Source of the DNA: Desulfurobacteriaceae bacterium
Lineage (GTDB): Bacteria; Aquificota; Aquificia; Desulfurobacteriales; Desulfurobacteriaceae
Length of the DNA: 64,000 bases
Direction: 5' to 3'
Assembly (NCBI GenBank): GCA_027068415.1
Contig: JAMOTD010000009.1
Coordinates: 285,516-349,515, forward strand
Part shown: one piece after another, positions 44,858-54,382 of the stretch
Position numbering within the stretch: position 1 is the first letter of the stretch
Layout: the number at the start of each line of letters is the position of its first letter
Position numbers and translations under genes: made by a program
The notes under the pieces: generated by a model
The model's database searches: none
The model's input: the letters and a program-made list of their open reading frames with translations, nothing else
What the model was told of the DNA's origin: nothing

Positions 44858-46552
44858 TTAGTACTTCCTCTCCTCCGGAGGGAACTTTGTAATCACTACC
44901 GGCTTCCACGAGAGCTGGTAGCTCCCGTCCTCTCCCAGCTTAATTACCGAGTGTTTAAGGAAGTTCTTATCGTCCCTTTCGGGGTAGTCCTTCCTTGCGT
45001 GAGAGCCCCTACTCTCCCTCCTCTCAACTGCCGGGATTGCAATTGCCGGGGCGAGCTCAACGAGGTTCAGAAACTCAAGGACGGAGATAAGGTCTGTGTT
45101 GAACTTCTTGCTGGTGTCGTAAACCTTTACCTCCTTTGCCCTCTCCTTTATCTCGTAGAGCTTTTCAAGGCCTTCTTTCATGGAGCTCTCTTCCCTGAAA
45201 ACTCCGAAGTGCTTCATCATAACCTCTCCCAGCTCCCTCCTTAGCTGGGGCATCTTCTCCTTCCCGCTTGCCTCCATGAGCTCCAAAATTCTCTTCTCGT
45301 CGTCCTTGACTTTAGCAAACGAGGGGTTGGTCTCGGGGGCATCATCTGCGTACTTAACCGCTTCAAGGGCCGTAAGCCTTCCGTAAACGAGAACGTCAAG
45401 GAGGGAATTTCCTCCCAGCCTGTTTGCTCCGTGAACCGAGATGCAGGCACACTCGCCGGCGGCGTAGAGTCCTTTAATCGGCGTCCTTCCGAGCTTGTCG
45501 GTGTCAATTCCCCCCATTGAGTAGTGGGCGGTGGGGGCAATCGGTATAGGCTCCTTAACGGGGTCAACTCCCTCGTATAGGATTGCGTGCTCCCTCGTCT
45601 GGGGTAGCCTTTCGTTAATCCTCTTTTCCCCTAAGTGGGTCAGGTCAAGGCAGATGTAGTCTCCGTTGGGGCCACAACCCCTTCCCTCGTCAATCTCCGT
45701 CTGGATAGCCCTTGCAACTATGTCCCTGGGTGCAAGCTCCATCTTCTCGGGGGCGTACCTCTTCATAAACCTCTCGCCGTCCTTATTCCTTAAGTACCCT
45801 CCTTCGCCCCTTGCACCTTCGGTTACCAAAATTCCCGTCTTTGCAAGGCCCGTAGGGTGAAACTGGATAAACTCCATGTCCTTTAAGGGCAATCCCGCCC
45901 TTAAAACGGCAGCCGTTCCGTCTCCGGTATTGCCCAGGGCGTTTGAAGTTCTGTTCCAGTAAACCCTTGCGTGTCCTCCCGTTGCAAGGATAACCGCCTT
46001 TGTCTTTATAAGGTGAACACCTCCGTTCCTTACGTCCCAGGCTGTAATACCCTCAACCCTCTCGCCGTTGTGGATTATTGAGAGTAGGAACCACTCGTTT
46101 AGGAAGGTTACGTTGTTCTTGAGGCACTGCTCGTAAAGGGTCTGGAGTATGTAAAAGCCCGTCTTGTCTGCGGCATAGCAAGTTCTGGGGAAACTCGCTC
46201 CTCCAAAGGGTCTCTGGGCAATCCTTCCGTCGGGGCGCCTTGAGAAGGGAACTCCCCTGTGGGCTATGTCGTAGATTACGGCCGCCCCCATCTTGCACAT
46301 TATGTCAACCGCATCCTGGTCTGCTAAGAAGTCGCTTCCCTTAACCGTATCGTAGGCATGGGCTTCGGGGCTGTCGCCTACAGAGTGGGTTAGGACTGCG
46401 TTAATTCCCCCCTCTGCAGCACCTGTGTGGGAGCGGGTGGGGTAGACTTTAGTTATTACGGCAACTTTCAGGATTGTGTTCTCGGCCGCCCAGAGCGCCG
46501 CGTAGAGTCCGGCTCCTCCACCGCCGACTATAACTATATCGTACTCCAGCAT
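44858..46552 (-). CDS. frdA: fumarate reductase/succinate dehydrogenase flavoprotein, set 1 (Glu type)
   Basis: 564 aa. FAD motif VIVGGGGAGLYAAL, covalent-FAD His42 in RSHTGAAEGGI, then [13 protein letters not shown] and the substrate-site [21 protein letters not shown] with the catalytic Arg, and PTAHYSMGG. Residue 47 is Glu, as in fumarate reductases. It catalyses fumarate/succinate interconversion; reduction is expected in the reductive TCA cycle. First gene of a three-gene minus operon, divergent from set 2 across an A/T-rich 184-base gap. Confidence 0.95.
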   Translation of the reverse strand: MLEYDIVIVGGGGAGLYAALWAAENTILKVAVITKVYPTRSHTGAAEGGINAVLTHSVGDSPEAHAYDTVKGSDFLADQDAVDIMCKMGAAVIYDIAHRGVPFSRRPDGRIAQRPFGGASFPRTCYAADKTGFYILQTLYEQCLKNNVTFLNEWFLLSIIHNGERVEGITAWDVRNGGVHLIKTKAVILATGGHARVYWNRTSNALGNTGDGTAAVLRAGLPLKDMEFIQFHPTGLAKTGILVTEGARGEGGYLRNKDGERFMKRYAPEKMELAPRDIVARAIQTEIDEGRGCGPNGDYICLDLTHLGEKRINERLPQTREHAILYEGVDPVKEPIPIAPTAHYSMGGIDTDKLGRTPIKGLYAAGECACISVHGANRLGGNSLLDVLVYGRLTALEAVKYADDAPETNPSFAKVKDDEKRILELMEASGKEKMPQLRRELGEVMMKHFGVFREESSMKEGLEKLYEIKERAKEVKVYDTSKKFNTDLISVLEFLNLVELAPAIAIPAVERRESRGSHARKDYPERDDKNFLKHSVIKLGEDGSYQLSWKPVVITKFPPEERKY

Positions 46553-46736
46553 TTAGGAGGACCTCCAAAAATAAAATTATCTGCATTTTATTAAGTAAAT
46601 AAGGTAAATGAAATTTTACAAAATTTTTACATTTAGGAGAATGGGGGAGTTTAAACCTTTTGTGTTCAACGATTTACGAATTTAATACAATTCAGTCAAT
46701 TAACTATTAATAACTAAAGTAAACACTGGAGGAGCA
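46553..46736. promoter_or_regulatory. A/T-rich divergent promoter region between the two frd/sdh operons
   Basis: The only A/T-rich spacer in the area. GGAGGACCTCC (46557-46567) covers the set 1 ribosome-binding site. A plus-strand TACAAT (46686-46691) could be a -10 box for set 2, and the reverse strand has GATAAT-like sequences. No strong -35 was found, so the exact promoters are uncertain. Confidence 0.5.
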
Positions 46737-48437
46737 ATGCTTACCTACGACATAGTAATAGTCGGGGCAGGAGGAGGTGGCCTCTACGCAGCCCTTGAGA
46801 CGAGCCGCAGGAAAGGTTTAAAGGTTGCCGTTCTCAGTAAGGTCTATCCTACCCGTTCCCACACCGGTGCCGCTCAGGGAGGCATCAACGCCGCTTTGGG
46901 GAACGTCGCTCCCGATAGCCCCGAGAAGCACGCCTACGATACCGTAAAGGGGAGTGACTTTTTGGCCGACCAAGACGCAGTTGAGCTAATGTGTGAGATG
47001 GCTCCCAAGATTATCAGGGAAATGGAGCATATGGGTCTTCCCTTTTCCCGCCTTCCCGACGGGAGAATCGCCCAGAGGCCTTTCGGAGGGGCTTCATTCC
47101 CCAGAACCTGCTACGCTGCAGACAAAACAGGCCACGTTATGCTTCAAACCCTCTACGAGCAGTGTATAAGGTTCGGGGTTGAGTTTTTAAACGAGTGGTT
47201 TGCTCTCTCTCTGGTCCACAACGGTGAGAGGATTGCAGGTTTAACAGCCGTCAACCTTAGAACGGGAGAGATTGTGGGAATAAGGGCAAAGGCCGTTATT
47301 CTCGCAACAGGCGGACATACAAGAATTTACTGGAAGAGGACTTCAAACGCCCTCGGTAATACCGGAGACGGCCCCGCAATGGCTTTAAGGGCGGGAGTTC
47401 CCCTTAAGGATATGGAGTTCGTCCAGTTCCACCCTACAGGCCTGAGGAGAACCGGAATCTTAGTAACCGAGGGTGCAAGGGGCGAGGGTGGATACCTCAT
47501 AAACGCTGAGGGCGAAAGGTTTATGAAGAGGTACGCTCCTGAGAAAATGGAGCTCGCCCCCAGAGACCTCGTCTCCCGTGCGATTGAGACCGAGATAATG
47601 GAGGGGAGGGGTTTTGAGGACGAGGAAGGCAATAAGTTCGTTTATCTTGACTTAAGGCACCTTGGAAGAAAGAAGATTTTAGAAAGGCTCCCCCAAATCA
47701 GGGAGCTGGCAATTGACTTTGAGGGGGTTGACCCGATTGAGGAGCCCATACCCATAAGGCCGACGGCCCACTACTCAATGGGGGGAATTGATACCGACAA
47801 GTACGGCAGGACGGTTATTAAAGGGCTCTACGCCGTAGGTGAGTGCGGCTGCGTCTCTGTCCACGGAGCAAACAGGTTAGGAGGAAACTCCCTCCTTGAC
47901 ATTGTAGTTTTCGGGAAGATTGCCGGAGAGGACGCCGCAGAGTCTGTTGTCGGCCTTGAGCTTGTTGACTTCCCAGAAGTTGAGGTTAAAGAGCAGGAGG
48001 AGAGGATTAAATCCCTCTTTGACGGGGAGGGCTCTGAAAAGCTCTCTCAGTTAAGGAGAGAGCTGAGCGACGCAATGAGCGAAGGGGTCGGGATTTTCAG
48101 GGACGAGGAGAGAATAAAGAGGGCTTTGGAGAAGGTTAGGGAAATTAAGGAGAGGGCGAAGAAGCTTAAGGTTTACGATAGGGAGCTAACCTTCAACACC
48201 AACCTCCAGCAGACATTGGAGTTTTTAAACATGGTTGAGGTTGCCGAGACGATTGCCCTCGGAGCTCTTGAGAGGAAGGAGAGCAGGGGAGCTCACGCAA
48301 GAACCGACTACCCCAAGAGGGACGACGAGAACTTCTTAAAGCACTCGGTTATCAGGAGGGGTGAGGACGGGGAGCTCCGCCTTACCTGGAAGCCGGTTGT
48401 AATCACAAAGTTCCAGCCGGAAGAGAGGAAGTATTAG
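46737..48437 (+). CDS. sdhA: fumarate reductase/succinate dehydrogenase flavoprotein, set 2 (Gln type)
   Basis: 566 aa, closely similar to the set 1 flavoprotein throughout. His42 for covalent FAD is in [11 protein letters not shown]; residue 47 is Gln, as in succinate dehydrogenases, where set 1 has Glu. [34 protein letters not shown] and PTAHYSMGG are intact, so the active site is complete. It may work in the oxidative direction or with another electron partner (inference). GGAGGAGCA precedes the ATG. The iron-sulfur gene follows after ten bases. Confidence 0.93.
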   Translation: MLTYDIVIVGAGGGGLYAALETSRRKGLKVAVLSKVYPTRSHTGAAQGGINAALGNVAPDSPEKHAYDTVKGSDFLADQDAVELMCEMAPKIIREMEHMGLPFSRLPDGRIAQRPFGGASFPRTCYAADKTGHVMLQTLYEQCIRFGVEFLNEWFALSLVHNGERIAGLTAVNLRTGEIVGIRAKAVILATGGHTRIYWKRTSNALGNTGDGPAMALRAGVPLKDMEFVQFHPTGLRRTGILVTEGARGEGGYLINAEGERFMKRYAPEKMELAPRDLVSRAIETEIMEGRGFEDEEGNKFVYLDLRHLGRKKILERLPQIRELAIDFEGVDPIEEPIPIRPTAHYSMGGIDTDKYGRTVIKGLYAVGECGCVSVHGANRLGGNSLLDIVVFGKIAGEDAAESVVGLELVDFPEVEVKEQEERIKSLFDGEGSEKLSQLRRELSDAMSEGVGIFRDEERIKRALEKVREIKERAKKLKVYDRELTFNTNLQQTLEFLNMVEVAETIALGALERKESRGAHARTDYPKRDDENFLKHSVIRRGEDGELRLTWKPVVITKFQPEERKY

Positions 48438-48447
48438 GGGAGGAGAA

Positions 48448-49413
48448 ATGGAAAAGAAAGAGGTCGTCTTCAGGATAAAGAGGTTCAACCCCAAGAGGGA
48501 CTCCGAGCCCTACTATCAGGAGTACAGGATAACGGTTCCCAAAGGAATGACAATTCTTGAGGCCCTTCACGTCATAAAGGACGAGATTGACCCAACCCTT
48601 GCATTCAGGTCCTTCTGCCGCAGTGCAATCTGTGGCTCCTGTGCGGTGAAGGTTAACGGCTTTCCCAAGCTGGCCTGTAAGACTCAGGTCTTTAGTGAGC
48701 TTGATAAGTTCGGTACCGATACCCTTACCTTAGAGCCCCTTGACAATATGGAGGTAATAAGGGACTTAATCGTTGACTGGGATAAGCCCCTTAAGAAGAT
48801 GGAGGAGATGAAGCCCTACCTCATTCCCGACCCCTCCGTCGTTCCCTCAACCCTTGACGAGGAGACGAGGGTTTACCCCGAGGAGCTTAAAAAGTACGAC
48901 AGGTTTACAGACTGCATCCTCTGTACAAGCTGTTTTTCCGCCTGTACGGCCGCCCAGATGGACGAGGGGTACGGAGGACCCTTCCAGCTTGCGAGGGTTT
49001 ACAGGTTTGCCGTTGACAAGAGAGACGCCCTTAAAGAGGAGAGGGCAAAAATCGGCTACGCCTACGACATGTGGAACTGCGTAAGGTGTGAGAAGTGTGC
49101 CGACGTGTGCCCCAAGCACGTGGGCCCCGTTGACGGTATTATGAGGTTAAGGGGTCTCTCAATTAAGGTCGGCCTTAAGGACAACCCCGGTGCCCGCCAC
49201 GTCTTTGCCTTCTACAAGTCCATCCTTGAGAGCGGCCTTCTCAACGAGGTTCTTCTGCCTCTCAGGGCTAAGGGTATTAAAGGAGTTCTTGAGAACCTGC
49301 CAGTCGGTATAAAGATGATTTTAAAGGGCAAGGCCCACAGCCCGATTATGAGGCCGATTGCCGAGCACGAGAACCTTGTTAAGGTGATGAAAGCGGCTAT
49401 GGAGGTTGAGTAA
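48448..49413 (+). CDS. sdhB: iron-sulfur subunit of frd/sdh set 2
   Basis: 321 aa. Cys57-62-65-77 for 2Fe-2S, Cys156-159-162-166 and Cys211-214-217-221 for two 4Fe-4S clusters, the same pattern as set 1. It is 50 residues shorter at the C-terminus than the set 1 subunit. It overlaps the CCG-domain gene by one base (TAATG). Confidence 0.93.
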   Translation: MEKKEVVFRIKRFNPKRDSEPYYQEYRITVPKGMTILEALHVIKDEIDPTLAFRSFCRSAICGSCAVKVNGFPKLACKTQVFSELDKFGTDTLTLEPLDNMEVIRDLIVDWDKPLKKMEEMKPYLIPDPSVVPSTLDEETRVYPEELKKYDRFTDCILCTSCFSACTAAQMDEGYGGPFQLARVYRFAVDKRDALKEERAKIGYAYDMWNCVRCEKCADVCPKHVGPVDGIMRLRGLSIKVGLKDNPGARHVFAFYKSILESGLLNEVLLPLRAKGIKGVLENLPVGIKMILKGKAHSPIMRPIAEHENLVKVMKAAMEVE

Positions 49414-50273
49414 TGGAGAAAGTTGCCTTTTACCCCGGGTGTGCTGCAAAGGGAGCTTCAAAGGAGCTCTACGAGTCAACGGTTGCAGTTGCACAGGAGC
49501 TCGGTATTCCCCTTGTGGAGCTCCCCCAGTTTAGCTGCTGCGGTGCGGGAGTCCTTGAGGAGGTTAAGGAGGTTCTTGACATAGCGGTTAATGCCAGAAA
49601 CCTTGCCCTTGCAGAGAGGGAGGGCTTTAAGACGATAGTTACCGTCTGTAGTACCTGTCTTCTCGTTTTGAGGAAGGCAAAACACATCCTTGATAATGAC
49701 GACGAGCTGAGGGAGAAGGTCAACAAAATCCTCGCAGAGGCCGGCCTTGAGTACAGGGGTGAGGTTGAGGTTAAGCACTTCCACTGGTACCTCCTTGATG
49801 AGCTGGGAGAGGATGGGCTGAGGGAGAGGGTTAAAAAGCCCCTTTCCGGCCTTAAAGTTTACCCCTACTACGGCTGCCACACAGTAAGGCCTTACGAGGT
49901 TTTGGGCTACGAGCCCTCCGAAAACCCCCGCTCCCTTGAGAGGATAGTGAAAGCCCTCGGGGCTGAGCCGGTTTCGGGGGAGAGGAGGCTTGAGTGTTGC
50001 GGCTTCCACGCTTTCTGGCCCAATCCCAAGGGCTCAATGGTTTTAACGGGACTTAACTTAAAAGATGCCAAATCTTGCGGGGCAGACTGTATAGTTACTC
50101 CCTGTCCCCTCTGTCACATGAACCTTGACGCAAATCAGGATAGGGCTTTAAAGGCGGTAGGTGAGAGGTTCTCAATCCCCGTTCTCCACGTTCCCCAGCT
50201 TGTCGGCCTTGCCTTGGGTATAGAGCCCAAAAGGCTTGGTCTCCACAGGAACATCGTTCCCGTTAACTGCTAA
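49413..50273 (+). CDS. CCG-domain subunit of frd/sdh set 2
   Basis: 286 aa with two HdrB-like CCG modules: a YPGC start, SCCG (41-44), CSTC, then YYGCH, LECCGFHA and TPCPLC. The N-terminal Cys10 matches the consensus better than in set 1. As in type-E complexes it probably binds non-cubane clusters and hands electrons to a quinone or from a thiol donor. Its last four bases overlap the convergent nitrilase gene. Confidence 0.88.
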   Translation: MEKVAFYPGCAAKGASKELYESTVAVAQELGIPLVELPQFSCCGAGVLEEVKEVLDIAVNARNLALAEREGFKTIVTVCSTCLLVLRKAKHILDNDDELREKVNKILAEAGLEYRGEVEVKHFHWYLLDELGEDGLRERVKKPLSGLKVYPYYGCHTVRPYEVLGYEPSENPRSLERIVKALGAEPVSGERRLECCGFHAFWPNPKGSMVLTGLNLKDAKSCGADCIVTPCPLCHMNLDANQDRALKAVGERFSIPVLHVPQLVGLALGIEPKRLGLHRNIVPVNC

Positions 50274-51007
50274 AGGGGAAGTTTCTTCTCAACCTGCTCA
50301 ATTAGGGAGAGGTTTACCTCTCCCTCTATAACCGCTGTTCCGTCTTTATTTTGGGCGATTACCCTTCCCCAGGGGTCAACGATTGCTGAGCTCCCGGCCA
50401 TCTCCTTCCCGCTTCCGTTTGCACCTACAAAAAAGCGCTGAAGCTCTATTGCCCTTGCCCTGAGGAGAACCTCCCAGTGCTCCCTCCTCGCCCTTCCCCA
50501 CTGGGCCGGAACGGCGAAGACTTCACCTCCTAACTCCTTTAACCTATTTAAAACCCCGTGGAACCTCAGCTCAAAACAGATTACGGGAGCCAGAACACCG
50601 GCGGAGGTTTCGGCAACGTTCAGGTCTTCCAAGCTGCCCGCCGAGAAGTGCTCTCCCTCACCTCCGGGTAAGAAGAGCTTTACTTTCGGCCTTGAAAGGA
50701 CTTCTCTGCCCCTGTCAAAGACCTTAACGCTGTTAAAGAGCTTTCCGTTAATCAGCTCAAATCCGGTTATCACTACCGTTAGAGAGAGGCCTTTTGAAAA
50801 GTCAATGAGCTCGGAGAAGACCCTCTCTGAGAACCTTACGGCCTCATCTTTCCTCTCGTAGCAAAAGCCCGTTGCCGCAACTTCCGGAATAACGACTAAG
50901 GAGTTCGGAGCGCAGAAGTTTAAGAGGGTAAGGAGTGTTGAGTAGTTCCTCTCAAAAGAGCAGGGGGAGCTCTCAAACTGAAGGGCGTAGGCTTTAAACC
51001 TCCTCAA
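50270..51007 (-). CDS. nitrilase-superfamily amidase, omega-amidase-like
   Basis: 245 aa with the Glu42-Lys108-Cys144 triad (PEVAATGF, SRPKVKLF, PVICFELRF). The length and the absence of extra domains match the Nit2/YafV group, which deamidates ketoacid amides; another amide substrate is possible. TTG start overlapping the msrA stop. Cytoplasmic. Confidence 0.87.
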   Translation of the reverse strand: MRRFKAYALQFESSPCSFERNYSTLLTLLNFCAPNSLVVIPEVAATGFCYERKDEAVRFSERVFSELIDFSKGLSLTVVITGFELINGKLFNSVKVFDRGREVLSRPKVKLFLPGGEGEHFSAGSLEDLNVAETSAGVLAPVICFELRFHGVLNRLKELGGEVFAVPAQWGRARREHWEVLLRARAIELQRFFVGANGSGKEMAGSSAIVDPWGRVIAQNKDGTAVIEGEVNLSLIEQVEKKLPL

Positions 51008-51561
51008 AGCCTCTCCTCCAGGAGCTCCCTCCCGCCCTTTTTACCCCACACCACCTCACAGTAGGTTTTCCTCCCAGAGCCGACCTTGTAGTAGTAGTAC
51101 CTCATGGGCTCCTTCTGGTAGTAGCGGCGGTTGTACTCCTCGGCTGGGTAGAAGTTCCTGAAGGGCTCCACCTTTACCGATATCGGCTCGGAGAAGAGGG
51201 AGCTCTCGGCCAGAATTTTTAAGGCCTTTTCCGCAAGTGCCCTCTGCTCTTCGTTGTGGTAGAAGATGACGGGCCTGTACTGGCTTCCCCTGTCGGCAAA
51301 CTGGCCGCCGCCGTCGGTTGGGTCAATGTTTGTAAGGTAGGTTATGAGGAGCTCCCTGTAGGAGACCTCCTCCGGGTCGTAAACTACCTGAACGGCCTCT
51401 GCGTGGCCCGTCTCTCCTGTGCAGACCTCCTCGTACGCGGGGTTCTCAACCTCCCCTCCGGCGTAGCCGGGGATTGCCTCAATAACTCCCGGAACCTTGC
51501 TGAAGGCCTCCTCAAGGCACCAGAAACAGCCGCCTGCAAAAGTTGCAACTTCCCTACCCAT
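51004..51561 (-). CDS. msrA: peptide methionine sulfoxide reductase A
   Basis: 185 aa from ATG at 51561. Catalytic Cys12 in [11 protein letters not shown], the [23 protein letters not shown] segment and [18 protein letters not shown] are diagnostic. It repairs oxidised methionine S-sulfoxide. A TTG two codons earlier is possible. The start is within the end of purT, so the two are coupled. Confidence 0.96.
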   Translation of the reverse strand: MGREVATFAGGCFWCLEEAFSKVPGVIEAIPGYAGGEVENPAYEEVCTGETGHAEAVQVVYDPEEVSYRELLITYLTNIDPTDGGGQFADRGSQYRPVIFYHNEEQRALAEKALKILAESSLFSEPISVKVEPFRNFYPAEEYNRRYYQKEPMRYYYYKVGSGRKTYCEVVWGKKGGRELLEERL

Positions 51562-52738
51562 TTTCAATAACCCTCATCTTCATTGCCGCCGCTTTCGCCT
51601 TCCTCCTTGCCTCCTCTACAGTTTCTGCCCTTGCAACCACTACTCCCATTCTCCTCTTCGGTCTCGTTGTGGGCTTTCCGAAAATCCTCACCCAGACGTT
51701 TGGCTCCTTCAGAGCCTCCTCAATTCCCTCGTAGGCGGGTGCTACGCCGTAGTCTTTAGCGTGGAAGCAGTAGGAGGCGCCGGGGGAGAGGAGTTCTATG
51801 TGAATCGGAAGGCCGAGGATTGCCCTCAGGTGTATTTCAAACTCGCTCATGTTCTGGCTTGCCATCGTCACCATTCCCGTATCGTGGGGTCTCGGAGAGA
51901 CCTCGCTGAACCAGACCGTATCCCCCTTAACGAAGAACTCGCAGCCGAAAATCCCGTAGCCTCCGAGGGCGTCGGTTACCGCCTTTGCCATCTCCTTTGC
52001 CCTCTGAAGGGCAACCTCGCTCATCGGTTGGGGTTGCCAGCTCTCGTGGTAGTCTCCCTCAACCTGGAAGTGGCCTATGGGCTCACAGAAGAGGGTTCCC
52101 TGATTTTTCGTCCTGACCGTTAGAAGGGTTATCTCAAAGTCAAATTTGATAAACTCCTCAATTATGAGGGCGTTCCCCTTTCCCCTTGCGTTTTCCTTAG
52201 CATACTTAAAGGCCCACTCAAGCTGTCCCTCCTCTTTAACGACGCTCTGGCCTTTACCCGAGGAGCTCATTACCGGCTTCACTACTACCGGGTAGCCCAG
52301 CTCCTCAACTGCCCTCTTAAACTCCTCAAAGCTCTCTGCAAACCTGTAAGCCGATGTTTTGAGCCCCAGCTTCTCCGCCGCCAGCCTCCTTATTCCGATT
52401 CTGTCCATCGTGTACTTTACGGCCTTTGCACTGGGAACTACAGTAAAGCCTTCTTTTTCAAGCTCCACCAGCGTATCGGTATCTATCGCTTCAATCTCGG
52501 GAACTATGAAGTCGGGCTTTTCCCTGTAAACGATGTTCCTTATCTGCCTTCCGTCCTTCATGTCAATAACGTAGTAGCGGTGAGCAACCTGCTGGGCCGG
52601 TGCGAACTGGTAGGAGTCAACGGCAACTACTTCAATTCCCAACCTCATCGCCTCTATTACGAATTCCTTCCCGAGCTCTCCGCTCCCAAGGAGCAGGATT
52701 TTCGTCCTGTTGTGGGCAAGGGGCGTTCCTATCCTCAT
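51554..52738 (-). CDS. purT: formate-dependent GAR transformylase
   Basis: 394 aa ATP-grasp enzyme. [41 protein letters not shown] and [23 protein letters not shown] are diagnostic of PurT. It uses formate and ATP, instead of formyl-THF, in purine synthesis, which suits an organism that has free formate. GGAGGTAAG precedes the ATG. Confidence 0.97.
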   Translation of the reverse strand: MRIGTPLAHNRTKILLLGSGELGKEFVIEAMRLGIEVVAVDSYQFAPAQQVAHRYYVIDMKDGRQIRNIVYREKPDFIVPEIEAIDTDTLVELEKEGFTVVPSAKAVKYTMDRIGIRRLAAEKLGLKTSAYRFAESFEEFKRAVEELGYPVVVKPVMSSSGKGQSVVKEEGQLEWAFKYAKENARGKGNALIIEEFIKFDFEITLLTVRTKNQGTLFCEPIGHFQVEGDYHESWQPQPMSEVALQRAKEMAKAVTDALGGYGIFGCEFFVKGDTVWFSEVSPRPHDTGMVTMASQNMSEFEIHLRAILGLPIHIELLSPGASYCFHAKDYGVAPAYEGIEEALKEPNVWVRIFGKPTTRPKRRMGVVVARAETVEEARRKAKAAAMKMRVIENG

Positions 52739-52788
52739 CTTACCTCCTTAACTTCTTTGGTTGAAAAGAGGATACTTTAAGGGCTCTT

Positions 52789-53469
52789 CTATTTCAAGCC
52801 TTTGCCGCACTCCAGCTTAAAGGAGGCCCTAAGCTCCACCCTCTCGGCGCTCCTCTTTGGCTCCGGAGCCGAAACTCCCATTGCTTTAACCCCCCTTAAG
52901 ACGGGAAAGGGAGGAGGGGTATTGGGTGAGAAGGAGATTTCTTTGAGTGTGCACCTCTCCTTCAGGATTTTCCCGAAGCTCTCTCCCTCTTTGAGAGCTC
53001 CCTTAAGTGCTCTTCCCTTAAGCTCCTCAAGGGCTCTCTCCCTCTTCTTCCACGAGACCTCCCACCTTGCACTGTTTACCGAGTACTTGAAGCCTGCAGT
53101 CCTCCGGGCCTCCTCAAGGGCTCTAAAAATTTCCCCCTGCTCTTTAGGGCTTTTAAGGTGGAAGGTGTAGGTGGAGCTCCCGCTGAACCCCAGCTCAACG
53201 TACCTCTTTTCCTTAGGGTTCCACTCCCTTACCGGCCAGAGGGAGAAGTTCCCGCCGGTGTAGTTGAGCCCCGTTCTCTTCAGGTAGTCATCGGCAGTTC
53301 TAAGGGCTTCAAGGACTTCCTCCTCGCGGTTTCCCCTCGCCCTTACCGTTATTGATAGGTTGTAGGTGTCGGGCTGAGCCCACTTCCAGACCGTTATAGA
53401 GTCGGAGATTGTCGCCCCGTAGGAGCCGTTGAAGAGTAGAAACGGCAAAATTAAAGCCAGCCTTTTCAT
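52789..53469 (-). CDS. exported SIMPL-domain (DUF541-like) protein
   Basis: 226 aa with a signal peptide (KR, hydrophobic core, cleavage around GSYGA). The mature part has the alternating strands and helices of SIMPL/DUF541 proteins, such as ITVRARGNREEEVLEALRTADDYLK and KGRALKGALKEGESFGKIL, and paired cysteines (Cys172, Cys221) that could form a disulfide. Periplasmic or outer-membrane, function unknown. Confidence 0.7.
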   Translation of the reverse strand: MKRLALILPFLLFNGSYGATISDSITVWKWAQPDTYNLSITVRARGNREEEVLEALRTADDYLKRTGLNYTGGNFSLWPVREWNPKEKRYVELGFSGSSTYTFHLKSPKEQGEIFRALEEARRTAGFKYSVNSARWEVSWKKRERALEELKGRALKGALKEGESFGKILKERCTLKEISFSPNTPPPFPVLRGVKAMGVSAPEPKRSAERVELRASFKLECGKGLK

Positions 53470-53494
53470 CTCTTCCCCCTAAACCTTTCCCCTA

Positions 53495-54382
53495 TTATAG
53501 GAAAGAGACCAGAACTTTAAGGAAGGGAAGGAAGAGGGGAAAGAGGAGGGTTGAGACGAAGATTACTGAGGCGGCCAGCTTGGGAGAAGCCCTAAACTCC
53601 TCACACAGAACGTAGTTTAAGACCGCCGAGGGAAGAGAGGACTGGACTAAGAGAACCTTCTTTAGAAGGGGAGGGCAGTTTATAAGGGAGACGGAGATGA
53701 GGGCTCCCGCCGCTCCGCCGAAAAACCTTACGGCCGTTGCAATTAGTGATTCTTTAATCTCTTCTACTGTTATCCTTGAAAGGGAAATGCCTATTGAGAC
53801 GAGCATCAGCGGCATTGTTGAGTCGCCGGTCAGCTTAAGGATTTTCTCAACTCCGGGAGGGATTTCTATCCCTTTTAAGAAGAAGGCGAGGAGTGCAGCG
53901 TAGATGAGGGGAATTTTCAGGGCTGCCTTGACGCCCTCTTTAAACTCCCTGCCCTTTAAAATCAGGATTCCCAGCGTAAAGTGGTAAACGGCCATTACGA
54001 CCATAAAGGTTATTGCGTAGGCGAGAGCTCTCTCCCCGAACATCAGGTAGATGAGGGGAATTCCGAGGTAGCCGGCGTTCATTACCGTTGATGAGAGCTC
54101 AAAGGCCGGGTTCCTCTCCCTTAAAAAGAGCCTCTCTGCCGCCAGCGACAGGAGATATGAGAAGAGGAAGACGAATAGGGCGGTGAAGGCTATCTGGAAG
54201 AAGCTCTCCGGTGTAAGGTTAACCTTCCTGAAAGAGGAGAAAATCAGCGCCGGTGCAAAGAGGTAGAGGACTATAAACGAGATTGTTCCGGTTTCAAGCT
54301 CCGGCTTTAGCTTTCCGAAGAGGTAGCCCGCTCCAATCAGGATGTAGATGGGGAGGATTACATTTAGGAGGAGCTCTCCCAC
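53495..54382 (-). CDS. AEC-family permease
   Basis: 295 aa with about ten membrane segments. The N-terminal LPIYILIGAGYLFGKL, the central MNAGYLGIPLIYLMFGE and the second-half TGDSTMPLMLVSIGISLS match the auxin efflux carrier family. In bacteria members move organic acids such as malonate or malate; no substrate can be assigned here. GTG start overlaps the selB stop by one base (TAGTG). Confidence 0.9.
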   Translation of the reverse strand: MGELLLNVILPIYILIGAGYLFGKLKPELETGTISFIVLYLFAPALIFSSFRKVNLTPESFFQIAFTALFVFLFSYLLSLAAERLFLRERNPAFELSSTVMNAGYLGIPLIYLMFGERALAYAITFMVVMAVYHFTLGILILKGREFKEGVKAALKIPLIYAALLAFFLKGIEIPPGVEKILKLTGDSTMPLMLVSIGISLSRITVEEIKESLIATAVRFFGGAAGALISVSLINCPPLLKKVLLVQSSLPSAVLNYVLCEEFRASPKLAASVIFVSTLLFPLFLPFLKVLVSFL

